From the NCBI GenBank assembly GCA_021713295.1, contig JAKJJU010000013.1:1-64000 (forward strand): a DNA stretch of 64,000 nt, read 5' to 3'. Shown in pieces: positions 33,812 to 43,267 of this stretch (its first letter is position 1; every line of letters starts with the position of its first letter). Under the pieces are notes generated by a model, which saw only the letters and a program-made list of their open reading frames with translations, ran no database searches and was not told the origin of the DNA. The position numbers and the translations under genes were made by a program. This DNA comes from Thiotrichales bacterium 19S3-11. GTDB taxonomy: Bacteria; Pseudomonadota; Gammaproteobacteria; Francisellales; Francisellaceae.

Positions 33812-34096
33812 CTATAGCATTCCATAATGAGATAGCTTTTTACGGAATGTACCACGATTAAGACCCAAAACAGTTGCTGCACGGCTTTGGTTATTTCCCG
33901 TATATTCCATCGTTGCTTCTATTAAAGGTAATTCCACCTCACTCATAACCAAATCATAAACTTGACTTGGGTTCATACCTTCTTCAGCCATACTTTTAAA
34001 ATAGTTTGTCACGACTTCTTTAATATACTCAGCCATAGGCAAAGCTTCTTGTGGTGCATTTTCTTGTTTTGCACCGTAATGCATTGTTGCAGGCAT
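33812..34096 (-). CDS. fis: Fis-type DNA-binding protein
   Basis: Small nucleoid-associated regulator that bends DNA and controls growth-related promoters. The product has 94 residues. The C-terminal helix-turn-helix (AATVLGLNRGTFRKKLSHYG) matches Fis closely, and the NQSRAA lead-in is the family norm. A GAGGGATG ribosome binding site precedes the ATG. In enterics fis follows dusB; here it is alone with its own terminator. Confidence 0.93.
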   Translation of the reverse strand: MPATMHYGAKQENAPQEALPMAEYIKEVVTNYFKSMAEEGMNPSQVYDLVMSEVELPLIEATMEYTGNNQSRAATVLGLNRGTFRKKLSHYGML

Positions 34097-34277
34097 TGAT
34101 CATCCCTCTATAGTTTTATTTATGGTTAAACATTGTACAAATTTCACTCTCAGGTTGGTTATTCTAAAGCCAGCTAATAAAAAAAGCAAGATTTTGTGGT
34201 AAAATATGACAAATAGCGTAGAATGACTGTAAATACTCTATCTTAAACCAAAGAAAATCAAACTAGACGACACTCCT

Positions 34278-34607
34278 ATGAATGATAAATTTACACCTAA
34301 TGGAAGAAAGAAATTAAGTCTTTGTACACCAAGAAAAAATCAAAAAAGCCAACAAAATAAACATCAAAGCACAAAGCCTGAGAAAACATCAACCAAACCG
34401 ATGGGCACAAACGATGAACAATTAAACTGGCTATATAAGCAAAAAGAACGACTTAATCAACAAATTGCTCAAATTGAGCGTAGACTTATTTTTGGTTTTA
34501 GTGAACCACTGCAAAGCCATTGCTATGAATTAAAACGTAAAGATATGCTATTATCTTGTAAAATATCAGAATTATTGATTCACAAATTACATCAAGCACG
34601 CGGATGA
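34278..34607 (+). CDS. Hypothetical basic protein, tail overlapping xerD
   Basis: The product has 109 residues and matches no family I know. The N-terminal 40 residues are rich in Lys, Gln and Ser. Residues ~48-70 (WLYKQKERLNQQIAQIERRL) look like an amphipathic helix or short coiled coil. There is no clear ribosome binding site. Its last 16 bases overlap the 3' end of xerD on the other strand. The composition looks coding rather than random, and it fills a gap that would otherwise be empty. Confidence 0.5.
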   Translation: MNDKFTPNGRKKLSLCTPRKNQKSQQNKHQSTKPEKTSTKPMGTNDEQLNWLYKQKERLNQQIAQIERRLIFGFSEPLQSHCYELKRKDMLLSCKISELLIHKLHQARG

Positions 34608-35506
34608 TGCGCTTGATATAACTTCTGGAGCCTTGCTTTAGCTACATGCGTATAAATCGTTGTTGTTGAAATATTTGCATGCCCAAGTAATAATTGAACT
34701 GATCTTAAATCAGCACCGTGATTTAATAAGTGTGTTGCAAATGCATGGCGCAACGTATGTGGTGACACTTCTGCAGTAATACCAATCGCTTTAACATACA
34801 CTTTAATACGATACCAAAAAGCTTGGCGTGTCATTTTACCGCCCTTTTGGCTTAAGAAGACATAATCCGATAAAGCCTGCTTTGATGATAAATCATTTTT
34901 AACTTCTTTGGCATACCTCTCTAACCAGTCAAGTGCAAACTGCCCCATAGGTACAATTCGTTCTTTATTACCTTTACCAACAACTCGGATAACACCCTGC
35001 GACAAACTAACCTGTGATTCTTCTAGCGCAACTAACTCACTAACACGCAAGCCTGTCGCATATAGAACTTCAATCATTACTTTATCTCTTAGCCCAATTT
35101 CTGTCGTAATATCAGGTGCTTCAAGCAGTTTTTCAACATCAGCCTCAGAAATAGACGAAGGTAACAACTTCTGACTTTTAGGTAATAGAATCTGATCGGC
35201 TGGATCACATGCTATATAACGTCGATCATAAGCCCATTGATAAAACTTTTTTAAAGAAGAAATAAATCTTGAAACAGTACGGTTGGTTAGTTTTTTTTGA
35301 TAGCATATTTCTAAATAAGCATTAATATCAGCTAATTGCACACCAATAAGCTTGACTTTATGCTGCTCGATAAATACTAAAAAATGATTCAAATCAGATC
35401 GATAGGACTGAATTGTATTATCACTCAGCCCATAAATTGTACGTAAATCTTGAATAAATAATTGAATTAATAAGCGACAGTCTTGTGTTTGATTACTACC
35501 GCTCAT
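34592..35506 (-). CDS. xerD: Site-specific tyrosine recombinase XerD
   Basis: Resolves chromosome dimers at dif with XerC, under FtsK control. The product has 304 residues. An N-terminal SAM-like domain precedes the catalytic domain, where the full set of active residues is visible: R154, K178, H250, R253, H276 and nucleophile Y285. EVLYATGLRVSELV, QGVIRVVGKGNKER and the ending HHPRA match XerD better than XerC. It lies 18 bases after rplS. Confidence 0.92.
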   Translation of the reverse strand: MSGSNQTQDCRLLIQLFIQDLRTIYGLSDNTIQSYRSDLNHFLVFIEQHKVKLIGVQLADINAYLEICYQKKLTNRTVSRFISSLKKFYQWAYDRRYIACDPADQILLPKSQKLLPSSISEADVEKLLEAPDITTEIGLRDKVMIEVLYATGLRVSELVALEESQVSLSQGVIRVVGKGNKERIVPMGQFALDWLERYAKEVKNDLSSKQALSDYVFLSQKGGKMTRQAFWYRIKVYVKAIGITAEVSPHTLRHAFATHLLNHGADLRSVQLLLGHANISTTTIYTHVAKARLQKLYQAHHPRA

Positions 35507-35524
35507 GACTTAATAAAGTTTAAA

Positions 35525-35872
35525 TTATACTTTTTCTTTAATACGCGCAGCTTTACCTGTACGACCTCTTAAGTAGTATAATTTAGCACGACGCACCTTA
35601 CCACGGCGAACAACTTTAACAGAGTCAATAATGGGACTGTGTGTTTGAAATACACGTTCAACGCCTTCTCCACTTGACATTTTACGTACCGTAAAAGATG
35701 AATTGATACCGCGATTTTTCATCGCAATAACAACACCTTCAAACGCCTGAATACGACGTCTGTTACCTTCTTTTACCCAAACATTAACAACAACAGAATC
35801 ACCTGCACGAAACTCAGGAATATCAGTTCTTAACTGATTGTCTTCTATCATCTTAACCAATTTATTTTTCAT
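35525..35872 (-). CDS. rplS: 50S ribosomal protein L19
   Basis: Component of the large subunit at the 30S-50S interface. The product has 115 residues. [29 protein letters not shown] and [15 protein letters not shown] are family signatures. It is the last gene of the rpsP-rimM-trmD-rplS set. Confidence 0.98.
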   Translation of the reverse strand: MKNKLVKMIEDNQLRTDIPEFRAGDSVVVNVWVKEGNRRRIQAFEGVVIAMKNRGINSSFTVRKMSSGEGVERVFQTHSPIIDSVKVVRRGKVRRAKLYYLRGRTGKAARIKEKV

Positions 35873-35909
35873 TTATAGTTTCCTCTTTAATTTGCGCGTA
35901 TTTATCATT

Positions 35910-36656
35910 TCATTTTTTCTTTAAACTGCTTTCATATTCATTAAGCAGTGTTTTTTCGTATTCTGATAAACAGCGGCGCTTGATTAACTCAGGGCGCTTT
36001 TTACGCGTTATCCCCAGCTTCATCATATCACGCCAACGCTTTATATCGGCATGATTTCCACTGATTAACACATCCGGAACTTTTTCTCCAGAAGGTAAAA
36101 CTCGTGGTCTAGTATAATGCGGACAATCTAAAAGTCCATCAAAAAATGAGTCTTCCTGCGAAGAAAGCTTATGATTTAATACACCAGGTATCATTCTTGC
36201 TACTGTATCAATAATCACAGCTGCAGCTAATTCTCCTCCCGATAAGACATAATCGCCAATGGAAACTTCATAATCAACAAATTCATCAATGATTCTTTGA
36301 TCAACACCCTCATAGCGCCCACATAAAATAATCATCCCAGAGGTCAAGGAAAATTCATTTGCCATTGATTGTGAAAGTGTTTTGCCTTGTGGCGACACAT
36401 AGACAACTGGCACATCATAACCAACTAATTCTTTCGCATGAGAAATTGCCTTTGCTAAAGGCTCATATAACATCACCATTCCAGGGCCACCACCGAACGG
36501 TCGATCATCAACACGCTTATAGTTATCTTCAGTATATGCACGTGGATTAATAAAGTGACACTCTATTAACTTTTTCTCAACTGCGCGAGCAGTCACACCA
36601 AAGGAAAAAATGGAATCAAAAAGCTGCGGGAAAATTGATATAATGCCAAACTTCAT
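35910..36656 (-). CDS. trmD: tRNA (guanine37-N1)-methyltransferase
   Basis: Methylates G37 next to the anticodon to prevent frameshifting, using SAM bound in a trefoil-knot SPOUT fold. The product has 248 residues. DDRPFGGGPGMVM, LCGRYEGVDQRI, IGDYVLSGGE and SLYEKTLLNE-type blocks are present. It sits between rimM and rplS as usual. Confidence 0.97.
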   Translation of the reverse strand: MKFGIISIFPQLFDSIFSFGVTARAVEKKLIECHFINPRAYTEDNYKRVDDRPFGGGPGMVMLYEPLAKAISHAKELVGYDVPVVYVSPQGKTLSQSMANEFSLTSGMIILCGRYEGVDQRIIDEFVDYEVSIGDYVLSGGELAAAVIIDTVARMIPGVLNHKLSSQEDSFFDGLLDCPHYTRPRVLPSGEKVPDVLISGNHADIKRWRDMMKLGITRKKRPELIKRRCLSEYEKTLLNEYESSLKKK

Positions 36657-36698
36657 CTTAGATAAACCATCTTAAAAATTTACGCTGACAACTTAAGA

Positions 36699-37220
36699 CT
36701 AATAATCTTTTTGCCAATGCACAACAATCTGTTTTAGTTCAAAGTCTACTGATTTTATATACTGATCAACGAACGGAATTAAACGTTCTTGCGCGCCATC
36801 TTCAACCACAAGCACATCATTAGCACCCGCCGTTTCAAACAAAGTACTTACAACACCTAATACTTCGTCTGACTCATTAATTACCTTCAAGCCAACCAAA
36901 TCAACCCAGTAATATTCATTCTCCTTCGCATTAGGTAATGCATCACGCTGAACGCCAATTTCGGCATTGACATAGCCTTTGGCTACCTCAGGCGTCGATA
37001 CAGACTCAAGATGAATCAAAAACTTATTACCCAACTGAAAAATGGCTTCTCGCTCGAGTTTAACCCACGCAAAATCAGGCTGCCTACGCATAAACCATTC
37101 AGGATAGTTAAGCGCATCTTTTGGCGGATTACAAAAAATATTAAGGCGCATATCCCCATCAAGACCATAGGGTGCGCCTATTTTGGCAATGACAACCATT
37201 TTAGTATCATTGTCTGACAT
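36699..37220 (-). CDS. rimM: 16S rRNA processing protein RimM
   Basis: 30S assembly factor that binds S19 and aids 16S maturation. The product has 173 residues. The N-terminal beta-barrel begins IGAPYGLDGDMRL, and the C-terminal PRC barrel has YYWVDLVGLKV and LIPFVDQYIKSVD. It lies 51 bases after rpsP. Confidence 0.95.
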   Translation of the reverse strand: MSDNDTKMVVIAKIGAPYGLDGDMRLNIFCNPPKDALNYPEWFMRRQPDFAWVKLEREAIFQLGNKFLIHLESVSTPEVAKGYVNAEIGVQRDALPNAKENEYYWVDLVGLKVINESDEVLGVVSTLFETAGANDVLVVEDGAQERLIPFVDQYIKSVDFELKQIVVHWQKDY

Positions 37221-37271
37221 AAATAAAAACTACTTAAATCAAATTATCTTAACTCTAAAACAGAAAATCAC

Positions 37272-37544
37272 TTAAGCTTCTGCTTTAGCTGTTTCACTTG
37301 TTGCTTTACGTTCCGTTTTAACAATATTAGCAACTCGATCAGACATTTTAGCTCCTTTTGAAACCCAGTGATCGATACGATCGAATTCCAAACGAACTCG
37401 TTCCTCTCGGCCTGAGGCAACTGGATTAAAAAAGCCAACACGTTCGATAAAACGACCATCACGAGGATTACGGCTATCAGCAACTACTACACGATAAAAT
37501 GGACGCTTTTTAGAACCGCCACGTGCCAAACGAATAACTACCAT
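37272..37544 (-). CDS. rpsP: 30S ribosomal protein S16
   Basis: Small-subunit assembly protein of 90 residues. It carries [31 protein letters not shown] and [10 protein letters not shown], all typical. TTTGGAGAAAC precedes the ATG. It is the first gene of the rpsP-rimM-trmD-rplS operon and has its own promoter upstream. Confidence 0.98.
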   Translation of the reverse strand: MVVIRLARGGSKKRPFYRVVVADSRNPRDGRFIERVGFFNPVASGREERVRLEFDRIDHWVSKGAKMSDRVANIVKTERKATSETAKAEA

Positions 37545-37642
37545 ACTTCAGTTTCTCCAAACTTTATTTTTATACTAAACTTACTAAAATTTAAAAACAA
37601 ATTCTTTTTATCAAAGTAAATCTACATCTACTCGGAGCGGAA

Positions 37643-37671
37643 ATTATACGCATTTTCGTTAACAATGAAAA
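37643..37671 (-). promoter_or_regulatory. rpsP: Promoter of the rpsP operon
   Basis: On the minus strand TTTTCA (37666-37671) and a perfect TATAAT (37643-37648) are separated by 17 bases. TTTCCGC follows directly, a G/C-containing discriminator unusual in this AT-rich DNA and common before ribosomal-protein genes. It leaves a leader of about 90 bases before the rpsP ATG. Confidence 0.6.
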
Positions 37672-37848
37672 CATTTTTTGTCAAAAAAGTTAACTTTCTT
37701 TGCAATTCATCTTATATATAATGAGAAATCTTTTGTTAAAATCTTCAACAAAATATTTACCAATTTTTATTTCATCATTATAATCAACATTATGAAAGAA
37801 TTTAAAATATTAAATTTAGCAACAGAAAATATTACAGGAACAGTAAAA
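37672..37848. other. Remainder of the 304-bp rpsP/response-regulator intergenic region
   Basis: This is very AT-rich leader DNA upstream of the response regulator. A TATAAT at 37717-37722 could be its -10 box but lacks a -35 at normal spacing. An open frame runs through it into the regulator, but its composition does not look coding. Confidence 0.5.
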
Positions 37849-38622
37849 ATGAATCAAAGATATAAAATTCTACTTGTTGATGATGAACCAGGAATCCGTG
37901 AATCACTGCGCAGCTTCCTTGAACGATATTTATTCGAAGTGTTTGAAGCAGCAACGGGTGAAGAAGCTCTAGATATCTTAGATGAACATGAAGTTGATCT
38001 GATCTTGTTAGATATGATGCTACCTGATATGCATGGTATTGAAATTTGTAAACGCATTAAGAACAAACGTAAAAGTATTCCAATTATCTTCTTAACAGGT
38101 GTTACCGATGCAACCGAAACCGTGCTTGGTTTTGAGGCGGGCGCTGATGACTATGTTGAAAAGCCATTCAACCCACACGTACTACTTGCTCGAATTCGCA
38201 CCAAACTTAAAAAAGACAAAGATACGACTCGCCAAACAGGAATTGATTCTTTTGGTGATGTAAATATTGAAGATTTTAATCAGATTCAATTTGGTCGCTG
38301 GAGCTATTATCCTAAAAAATCGCTCGTAACTCACCCAGATCACCCTGAAACTTACTTAACTGATAAAGAAAGTGCTTTATTAAAATTATTGCTTTCAGAT
38401 CCTGGTAAAACATTTAGTCGTGATGATATTGCAAGCTATTTAAATCTTTCAAGTCATGGTGATGTTGCTCGTGATGTTAATATCCATGTACACCGCTTGC
38501 GCACAAAATTAACGCAACGCCATAATGCAGCATCACCGATTAAAGCTGTACGCTCTCAAGGTTATACCTTAGACTCATACTTAACCTATGTTTATGATGG
38601 TAAAGAATTATCAGCTCTTTGA
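37849..38622 (+). CDS. OmpR-family two-component response regulator
   Basis: The product has 257 residues. The receiver domain has acidic D11/D12, phosphoacceptor D55 (ILLDMMLPD), T83 and K105 (YVEKPF). The C-terminal winged helix (about 155-245) has DIASYLNLSSHGDVARDVN and HVHRLRTKL. ATG at 37849 is chosen because it starts the receiver fold and AGGA lies ten bases upstream; the longer frame to 37678 encodes hydrophobic non-conserved sequence. The likely partner kinase lies at 39946, with an opposing membrane gene between. Its 3' end overlaps that gene by 31 bases. Confidence 0.93.
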   Translation: MNQRYKILLVDDEPGIRESLRSFLERYLFEVFEAATGEEALDILDEHEVDLILLDMMLPDMHGIEICKRIKNKRKSIPIIFLTGVTDATETVLGFEAGADDYVEKPFNPHVLLARIRTKLKKDKDTTRQTGIDSFGDVNIEDFNQIQFGRWSYYPKKSLVTHPDHPETYLTDKESALLKLLLSDPGKTFSRDDIASYLNLSSHGDVARDVNIHVHRLRTKLTQRHNAASPIKAVRSQGYTLDSYLTYVYDGKELSAL

Positions 38623-39881
38623 TACGTTAACCGCATTTGATCTAATCGCTTAAATGTACTAATAGATGCAACAATAAATAAAAATATTAATGCTAATGCG
38701 GTAACAACCAAAAAGCCTAACACCGACTTTGAATACATAATTAAAATAGGCGTTGCAATCCAAATAATTGTCATCAAGAAGCTTGATAAGCCAATAGCTA
38801 TTGGTACAAAAGCTCGGATTAACTGTCCTTTGAAAAACAAAATCACATAATACTGAAAAACAACCAATAGCATTGCGCTCATTGCTACCAACACAAATCC
38901 TGAGACCTTAGCTAACCATTCAGACTCAATCCCAGTAAACACCATTGTAATTAAAATACCAAGCGTAATAATTAAGCTGACACTTTGCACTAAGTAAAAA
39001 ATAAATTTCTTAGATAATAACCACATTAAGAAACCTGTTATCAAAATAACAGCAAAAGCTAAAATCATCATAAATACTGCATAACGAAAATTACCCAATA
39101 CCCTATGTAACCATTCAGCATCGTATACTTTTTGCAAATAAAAAGCCCATGTTGTCCCCCAGGCTAAGGCTATTTGAATCGCAAGCACCGAAAGAAACCC
39201 TAACTGTAACTGCACTTGCTCTGAATGGTAATTATCTGTTTCAGTAATATAATGCGTTACATAATACGATGGATTCGAAATAATAGACTGATCAATCATA
39301 CCCAAAAGCCACAATAATAATACGATTATAATTGCTGATATAATTAACGGCGAATAATTTGGTGTTGCTTGAATTAAAATGAACACCACATCCATCGGAT
39401 AGAAAAAACAATAAACTGAAAACACACCTAATAAGAAAGCCATAGCAGCAAGCACAGCATATAATTTTCCTGTAATCACCTGAAATAATCTAACATGATA
39501 CTCCGCTTTTAAATAGCCAAGACAAAGCCCCATCATAGCACAAATTACAATTAATGACGTACTTCGGTAGTGCACAAATTCAACGCGCTGTGCCACTAAT
39601 GTCAGAGCAACTAGTGAAATTGCTATAACCACGGTTGCGATTAAGGCATAGCGAAATTTGAACCAACGTGCCAAATAACGCTCCCCTGGAATAAAACTAC
39701 AAAACAAACTCCCTAATGCCATAGAGGGAAAAATAGTTAATTCAAATGGCGAAATTAAAAGGTGTCGTCCATACAGCGTTACAATAATAAACGCTAACGC
39801 ATATAAGTTACCAAATAAAAAAATAACCAATAGTCTCAAAAAGTAAATATATTTCATAAAATCCGTTTGTTCATAGTGCAT
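38592..39881 (-). CDS. Multi-spanning membrane protein, MFS-like, function unknown
   Basis: The product has 429 residues and about 12 hydrophobic helices. The organisation resembles an MFS carrier, but I see no clear motif A. It is encoded on the opposite strand between a response regulator and a histidine kinase. Its 3' end overlaps the regulator gene tail-to-tail by 31 bases, and its start is 64 bases from the kinase start, so kinase and membrane gene are divergently transcribed. That makes it a plausible target or accessory of the system. The first ATG is used; a second lies eight codons in (MKYIYFLRLL). Confidence 0.75.
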   Translation of the reverse strand: MHYEQTDFMKYIYFLRLLVIFLFGNLYALAFIIVTLYGRHLLISPFELTIFPSMALGSLFCSFIPGERYLARWFKFRYALIATVVIAISLVALTLVAQRVEFVHYRSTSLIVICAMMGLCLGYLKAEYHVRLFQVITGKLYAVLAAMAFLLGVFSVYCFFYPMDVVFILIQATPNYSPLIISAIIIVLLLWLLGMIDQSIISNPSYYVTHYITETDNYHSEQVQLQLGFLSVLAIQIALAWGTTWAFYLQKVYDAEWLHRVLGNFRYAVFMMILAFAVILITGFLMWLLSKKFIFYLVQSVSLIITLGILITMVFTGIESEWLAKVSGFVLVAMSAMLLVVFQYYVILFFKGQLIRAFVPIAIGLSSFLMTIIWIATPILIMYSKSVLGFLVVTALALIFLFIVASISTFKRLDQMRLTYQRADNSLPS

Positions 39882-39945
39882 TTTATTTTTCTAGTATTAT
39901 AGTAACAGTAAGAAAAAAAAACACTGAAACATTAAAATATAGATA

Positions 39946-41205
39946 ATGGAAAAAGCAAAAACACCATTTTATATCAGCTATAACCACCTAACCTACATAT
40001 GCTTTGTGCTTGTTTTTTTGCAAACAATCCTGTTAATAGGCATGCAAGCAAATAATAGAGCAATGGAAGCTGATGCTTTTATTCACCACAATAATCAAAT
40101 TCTCACTACGATCCAGCAAGAGCTTAGTCAAATTAATACAAATGACCTAACTGCCAGAGAACTAGGACGAAAATTAATTAAAGAAATATTACCAAAGGCG
40201 GATAAAATTGCTCAAACCTTTAATAGCTATCTAACTTGGCAGTTTGAAAGGTATAATCCAATACTGCCAATTAAAGGTGCACAGACTGCTGACTTTGAGA
40301 TTACTACGCCATTGCAAAACCCCTACCTTCTACAAATCAACTTTCCAAAACAAAAATTATCTGTCTTTGTCTCATTTCATTTGGCACCTGACCCATACTG
40401 GGGCAGCGTTATTGCCTCTATATTACTTTTAGTTGCATTTTTGGTCGTTTGTGCCATTTTTATTCATATTTCTAATTTCAACTTAAAAATGCGTATGACA
40501 AGAGGACTAAGACAAAGAGACTTCAATGAGAAAGTCTCATCTGACCCTACGGATGACTTAATTCGTGAAGTTCAATCAATTATGGATCAAAAAACACTCA
40601 TGTTAAGTGCATTATCCCATGACCTAAAAACCCCCCTAACGGAACTAGAATTAAAATTGCATTTACTAGAAGATCAAAACTTAGCTGAAAGCCTGCTTAA
40701 ATGCACCGGTGAAATAACCCAAATTTCAAAAACATCCCTGCAATATGCCAAGGGTTTTAATTTTCTTGAGAAAGAACCTTGTGACTTGGTCGATTTATTA
40801 GAACGCTTAGCAGAAAGCGCTAATACCACCAAGCAAAAGGTTACCTTTTCCAGTGAGCTTGATGAGTGCATCTATCCCATCGAGTACTACCTATTTAAGC
40901 GCATGATTATTAACCTCATTCATAATGCTAAAAAATATGCTAATAATGCAGATATTTATCTAGGTCAAACCATAGAATCAAAGGTCATTATCACTGTTTC
41001 AGATGATGGCCCAGGTATTCCAAAAGACCAACTGAAAAAACTAGGCCAGCCATTTTATCGAGTGGCATCAGAAAGTAATCAACACATTAAAGGCACAGGC
41101 CTTGGTCTATCTATCGTTAAGCACATTGCTCAAATCCATCACATGAAAGTTAACTTCACAAATGGCAATAATGGTGGATTAGTTATCACTATTACAGAAA
41201 TTTAA
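39946..41205 (+). CDS. Membrane sensor histidine kinase
   Basis: The product has 419 residues. Membrane helices at about 15-33 and 153-175 flank a periplasmic sensor of roughly 120 residues. A HAMP-like linker follows. The dimerisation domain has the H-box SALSHDLKTP (phosphohistidine H225). The ATPase domain shows the N-box with N327, DDGPGIP (353-359), QPFYR and GTGLGLS (383-389). It is most like the EnvZ/OmpR-partner class. It probably phosphorylates the regulator at 37849. Confidence 0.92.
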   Translation: MEKAKTPFYISYNHLTYICFVLVFLQTILLIGMQANNRAMEADAFIHHNNQILTTIQQELSQINTNDLTARELGRKLIKEILPKADKIAQTFNSYLTWQFERYNPILPIKGAQTADFEITTPLQNPYLLQINFPKQKLSVFVSFHLAPDPYWGSVIASILLLVAFLVVCAIFIHISNFNLKMRMTRGLRQRDFNEKVSSDPTDDLIREVQSIMDQKTLMLSALSHDLKTPLTELELKLHLLEDQNLAESLLKCTGEITQISKTSLQYAKGFNFLEKEPCDLVDLLERLAESANTTKQKVTFSSELDECIYPIEYYLFKRMIINLIHNAKKYANNADIYLGQTIESKVIITVSDDGPGIPKDQLKKLGQPFYRVASESNQHIKGTGLGLSIVKHIAQIHHMKVNFTNGNNGGLVITITEI

Positions 41206-41313
41206 TAGACCACTTACTTACTCTTTGTTATGATAGAGCACATTTTAAAATGACTGTATTTTAAAAAATAGACACATTAAGCCTGTGCACATAACAATAA
41301 TAGGAGACCATGC

Positions 41314-42462
41314 ATGGCAAAAGAAGTTTTATTTACTTCTGAATCTGTCTCAGAAGGACATCCAGATAAAATCGCAGATCAAATATCAGATGCGGTACTT
41401 GACGCAATTATTGCAAATGACCCTCATGCCCGAGTTGCATGTGAAACACTTGTTAAAACAGGTATGGTCTTAGTTGCTGGTGAAATACGCACATCTACTT
41501 GGGTCGATATTGAATCGCTGGTTAGAAAAGTTGTCACTGATATTGGCTATACTGACCCTAAAATGGGTTTTGATGGTGATTCATGTGCTGTAATTAATGC
41601 TATTGGCAAGCAATCTCCAGAAATTGCTATTGGTGTTGATAGAGAAATTGATATGAATCAAGGTGCTGGCGATCAGGGTATTATGTTTGGCTATGCTACA
41701 AATGAAACTGAAGCATTAATGCCGGCAGCTATTTACTATGCCCACCAACTCATGAAACGCCAAGCCTATTTAAGAAAATCAGGCAAAATAAATTGGCTAA
41801 GACCTGATGCAAAAAGCCAAATTACACTTCGCTATGTTGATGGTAAACCTGTTGGTATTGATACGGTAGTTTTATCAACGCAACATACACCTGATGTTAG
41901 CTATGACTTAGTTAAAGAAGGGGTGATAGAAGAAATTATAAAACCAGTTTTACCTAGTGAATGGCTTAATAGCAATATTAAATATTTTGTTAATCCGACA
42001 GGTCGTTTTGTTATTGGTGGCCCAGAAGGCGACTGTGGGCTAACTGGACGCAAGATAATAGTTGATACTTATGGTGGTGCAGCACACCACGGTGGTGGCG
42101 CATTTTCTGGTAAAGACCCATCTAAAGTTGACCGTTCTGCCGCTTATATGGGCCGCTATGTTGCAAAAAATATTGTTGCCAGCGGTTTAGCCGATAGATG
42201 TGAAGTGCAAATTTCTTATGCTATTGGCGTTGCTGAACCTACCTCTATTATGGTTAACACTTTTGGAACAGGCAAAATTGAGGATCATAAAATTGAGGCT
42301 TTAATCAGAGAACACTTTGACCTACGACCATACGGCATTACAACAACGCTGGACTTACTCAAACCAATTTATCATAAAACAGCAGCCTATGGTCACTTTG
42401 GCCGTGATGAATTTTCATGGGAAAATACGGATAAAGCTCAGCAATTAAAAGATGCAATTTAG
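41314..42462 (+). CDS. metK: S-adenosylmethionine synthetase
   Basis: Makes SAM from methionine and ATP. The product has 382 residues. [13 protein letters not shown] opens it, [13 protein letters not shown] and [19 protein letters not shown] are the family signatures, and [18 protein letters not shown] binds ATP. GGAG is eight bases before the ATG; an overlapping upstream ATG is ignored. mtnN follows within 11 bases. Confidence 0.98.
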   Translation: MAKEVLFTSESVSEGHPDKIADQISDAVLDAIIANDPHARVACETLVKTGMVLVAGEIRTSTWVDIESLVRKVVTDIGYTDPKMGFDGDSCAVINAIGKQSPEIAIGVDREIDMNQGAGDQGIMFGYATNETEALMPAAIYYAHQLMKRQAYLRKSGKINWLRPDAKSQITLRYVDGKPVGIDTVVLSTQHTPDVSYDLVKEGVIEEIIKPVLPSEWLNSNIKYFVNPTGRFVIGGPEGDCGLTGRKIIVDTYGGAAHHGGGAFSGKDPSKVDRSAAYMGRYVAKNIVASGLADRCEVQISYAIGVAEPTSIMVNTFGTGKIEDHKIEALIREHFDLRPYGITTTLDLLKPIYHKTAAYGHFGRDEFSWENTDKAQQLKDAI

Positions 42463-42473
42463 GGATTGTTACC

Positions 42474-43157
42474 ATGCGAATTCTAATTATTGGTGCAATG
42501 CCTGAAGAAATTGAAAAATTTCGTCAACTAACCAATGCAAATCATCATGACACACTGATTGATATCAAGCATTACCATGGTTATATCAATCAACACGAAG
42601 TTATTATATGCCAATCAGGTATTGGTAAGGTAAATGCTTCAGTTACCACGTCAACTATGCTTCATCAGTATAATCCAGACTTACTGATTAATATTGGTAG
42701 TGCTGGTGGCATTGGAAAGTCTATAGAAATTGCTGATATTATTATTGCTACAGAATTAAGCTATCATGATGTTGATGTCACAGCTTTTGGGTATAAGCAA
42801 GGACAAGTTCCTAATATGCCACAATATTACTATCCAAATAATGAAATTATCCAAACCATTAAAAACTTGGATCATACGTTACGTCTTAAGTTTGGCCTGA
42901 TTCTCTCAGGTGACAGCTTTATTAACTCAAGTACCGCAATTAAAGACATTCATTTAAACTTTCCTCATGCACTAGCACTTGATATGGAATCAACTTCAAT
43001 TGCACAAGTTTGTCATAAATTTAATACCCCTTTTATTATTACACGAGTAATCTCAGATCATGCAGATAACACATCTGATAGCGACTTTAAAAATCAATTA
43101 AGTGTGGTTTCAGATAAATTGGCCACCTATTTAGCCGAAGTAATTGAAAATTTCTAA
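42474..43157 (+). CDS. mtnN: 5'-Methylthioadenosine/S-adenosylhomocysteine nucleosidase
   Basis: Cleaves adenine from MTA and SAH, recycling by-products of SAM use. The product has 227 residues. Catalytic residues E12 (AMPEEIEKF), E172 (LDMEST) and D195 (VISDHAD) are in place, and SGIGKVNAS and NIGSAGG are conserved blocks. Its position directly after metK joins SAM synthesis and SAM by-product removal in one operon. The SRH produced could in principle feed autoinducer-2 synthesis, but luxS is not in view. Confidence 0.95.
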   Translation: MRILIIGAMPEEIEKFRQLTNANHHDTLIDIKHYHGYINQHEVIICQSGIGKVNASVTTSTMLHQYNPDLLINIGSAGGIGKSIEIADIIIATELSYHDVDVTAFGYKQGQVPNMPQYYYPNNEIIQTIKNLDHTLRLKFGLILSGDSFINSSTAIKDIHLNFPHALALDMESTSIAQVCHKFNTPFIITRVISDHADNTSDSDFKNQLSVVSDKLATYLAEVIENF

Positions 43158-43267
43158 ATAAAAATATAAGAATTGTTTAAATTTACTTTTTTCTCAGGCC
43201 AGTTTTATCTAGAATTAACTTACATTAATGAAATGACCTTTGGTGCAATTTTAAAACGGATTATATT

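Noticed and set aside
34592-35506. XerC or a phage/integron integrase
   Set aside because: Motif blocks and the HHPRA ending fit XerD; nothing else nearby suggests a prophage or integron.
41206-41313. SAM riboswitch upstream of metK
   Set aside because: The 108-base leader shows none of the conserved paired helices or core bases of a SAM riboswitch that I could find.
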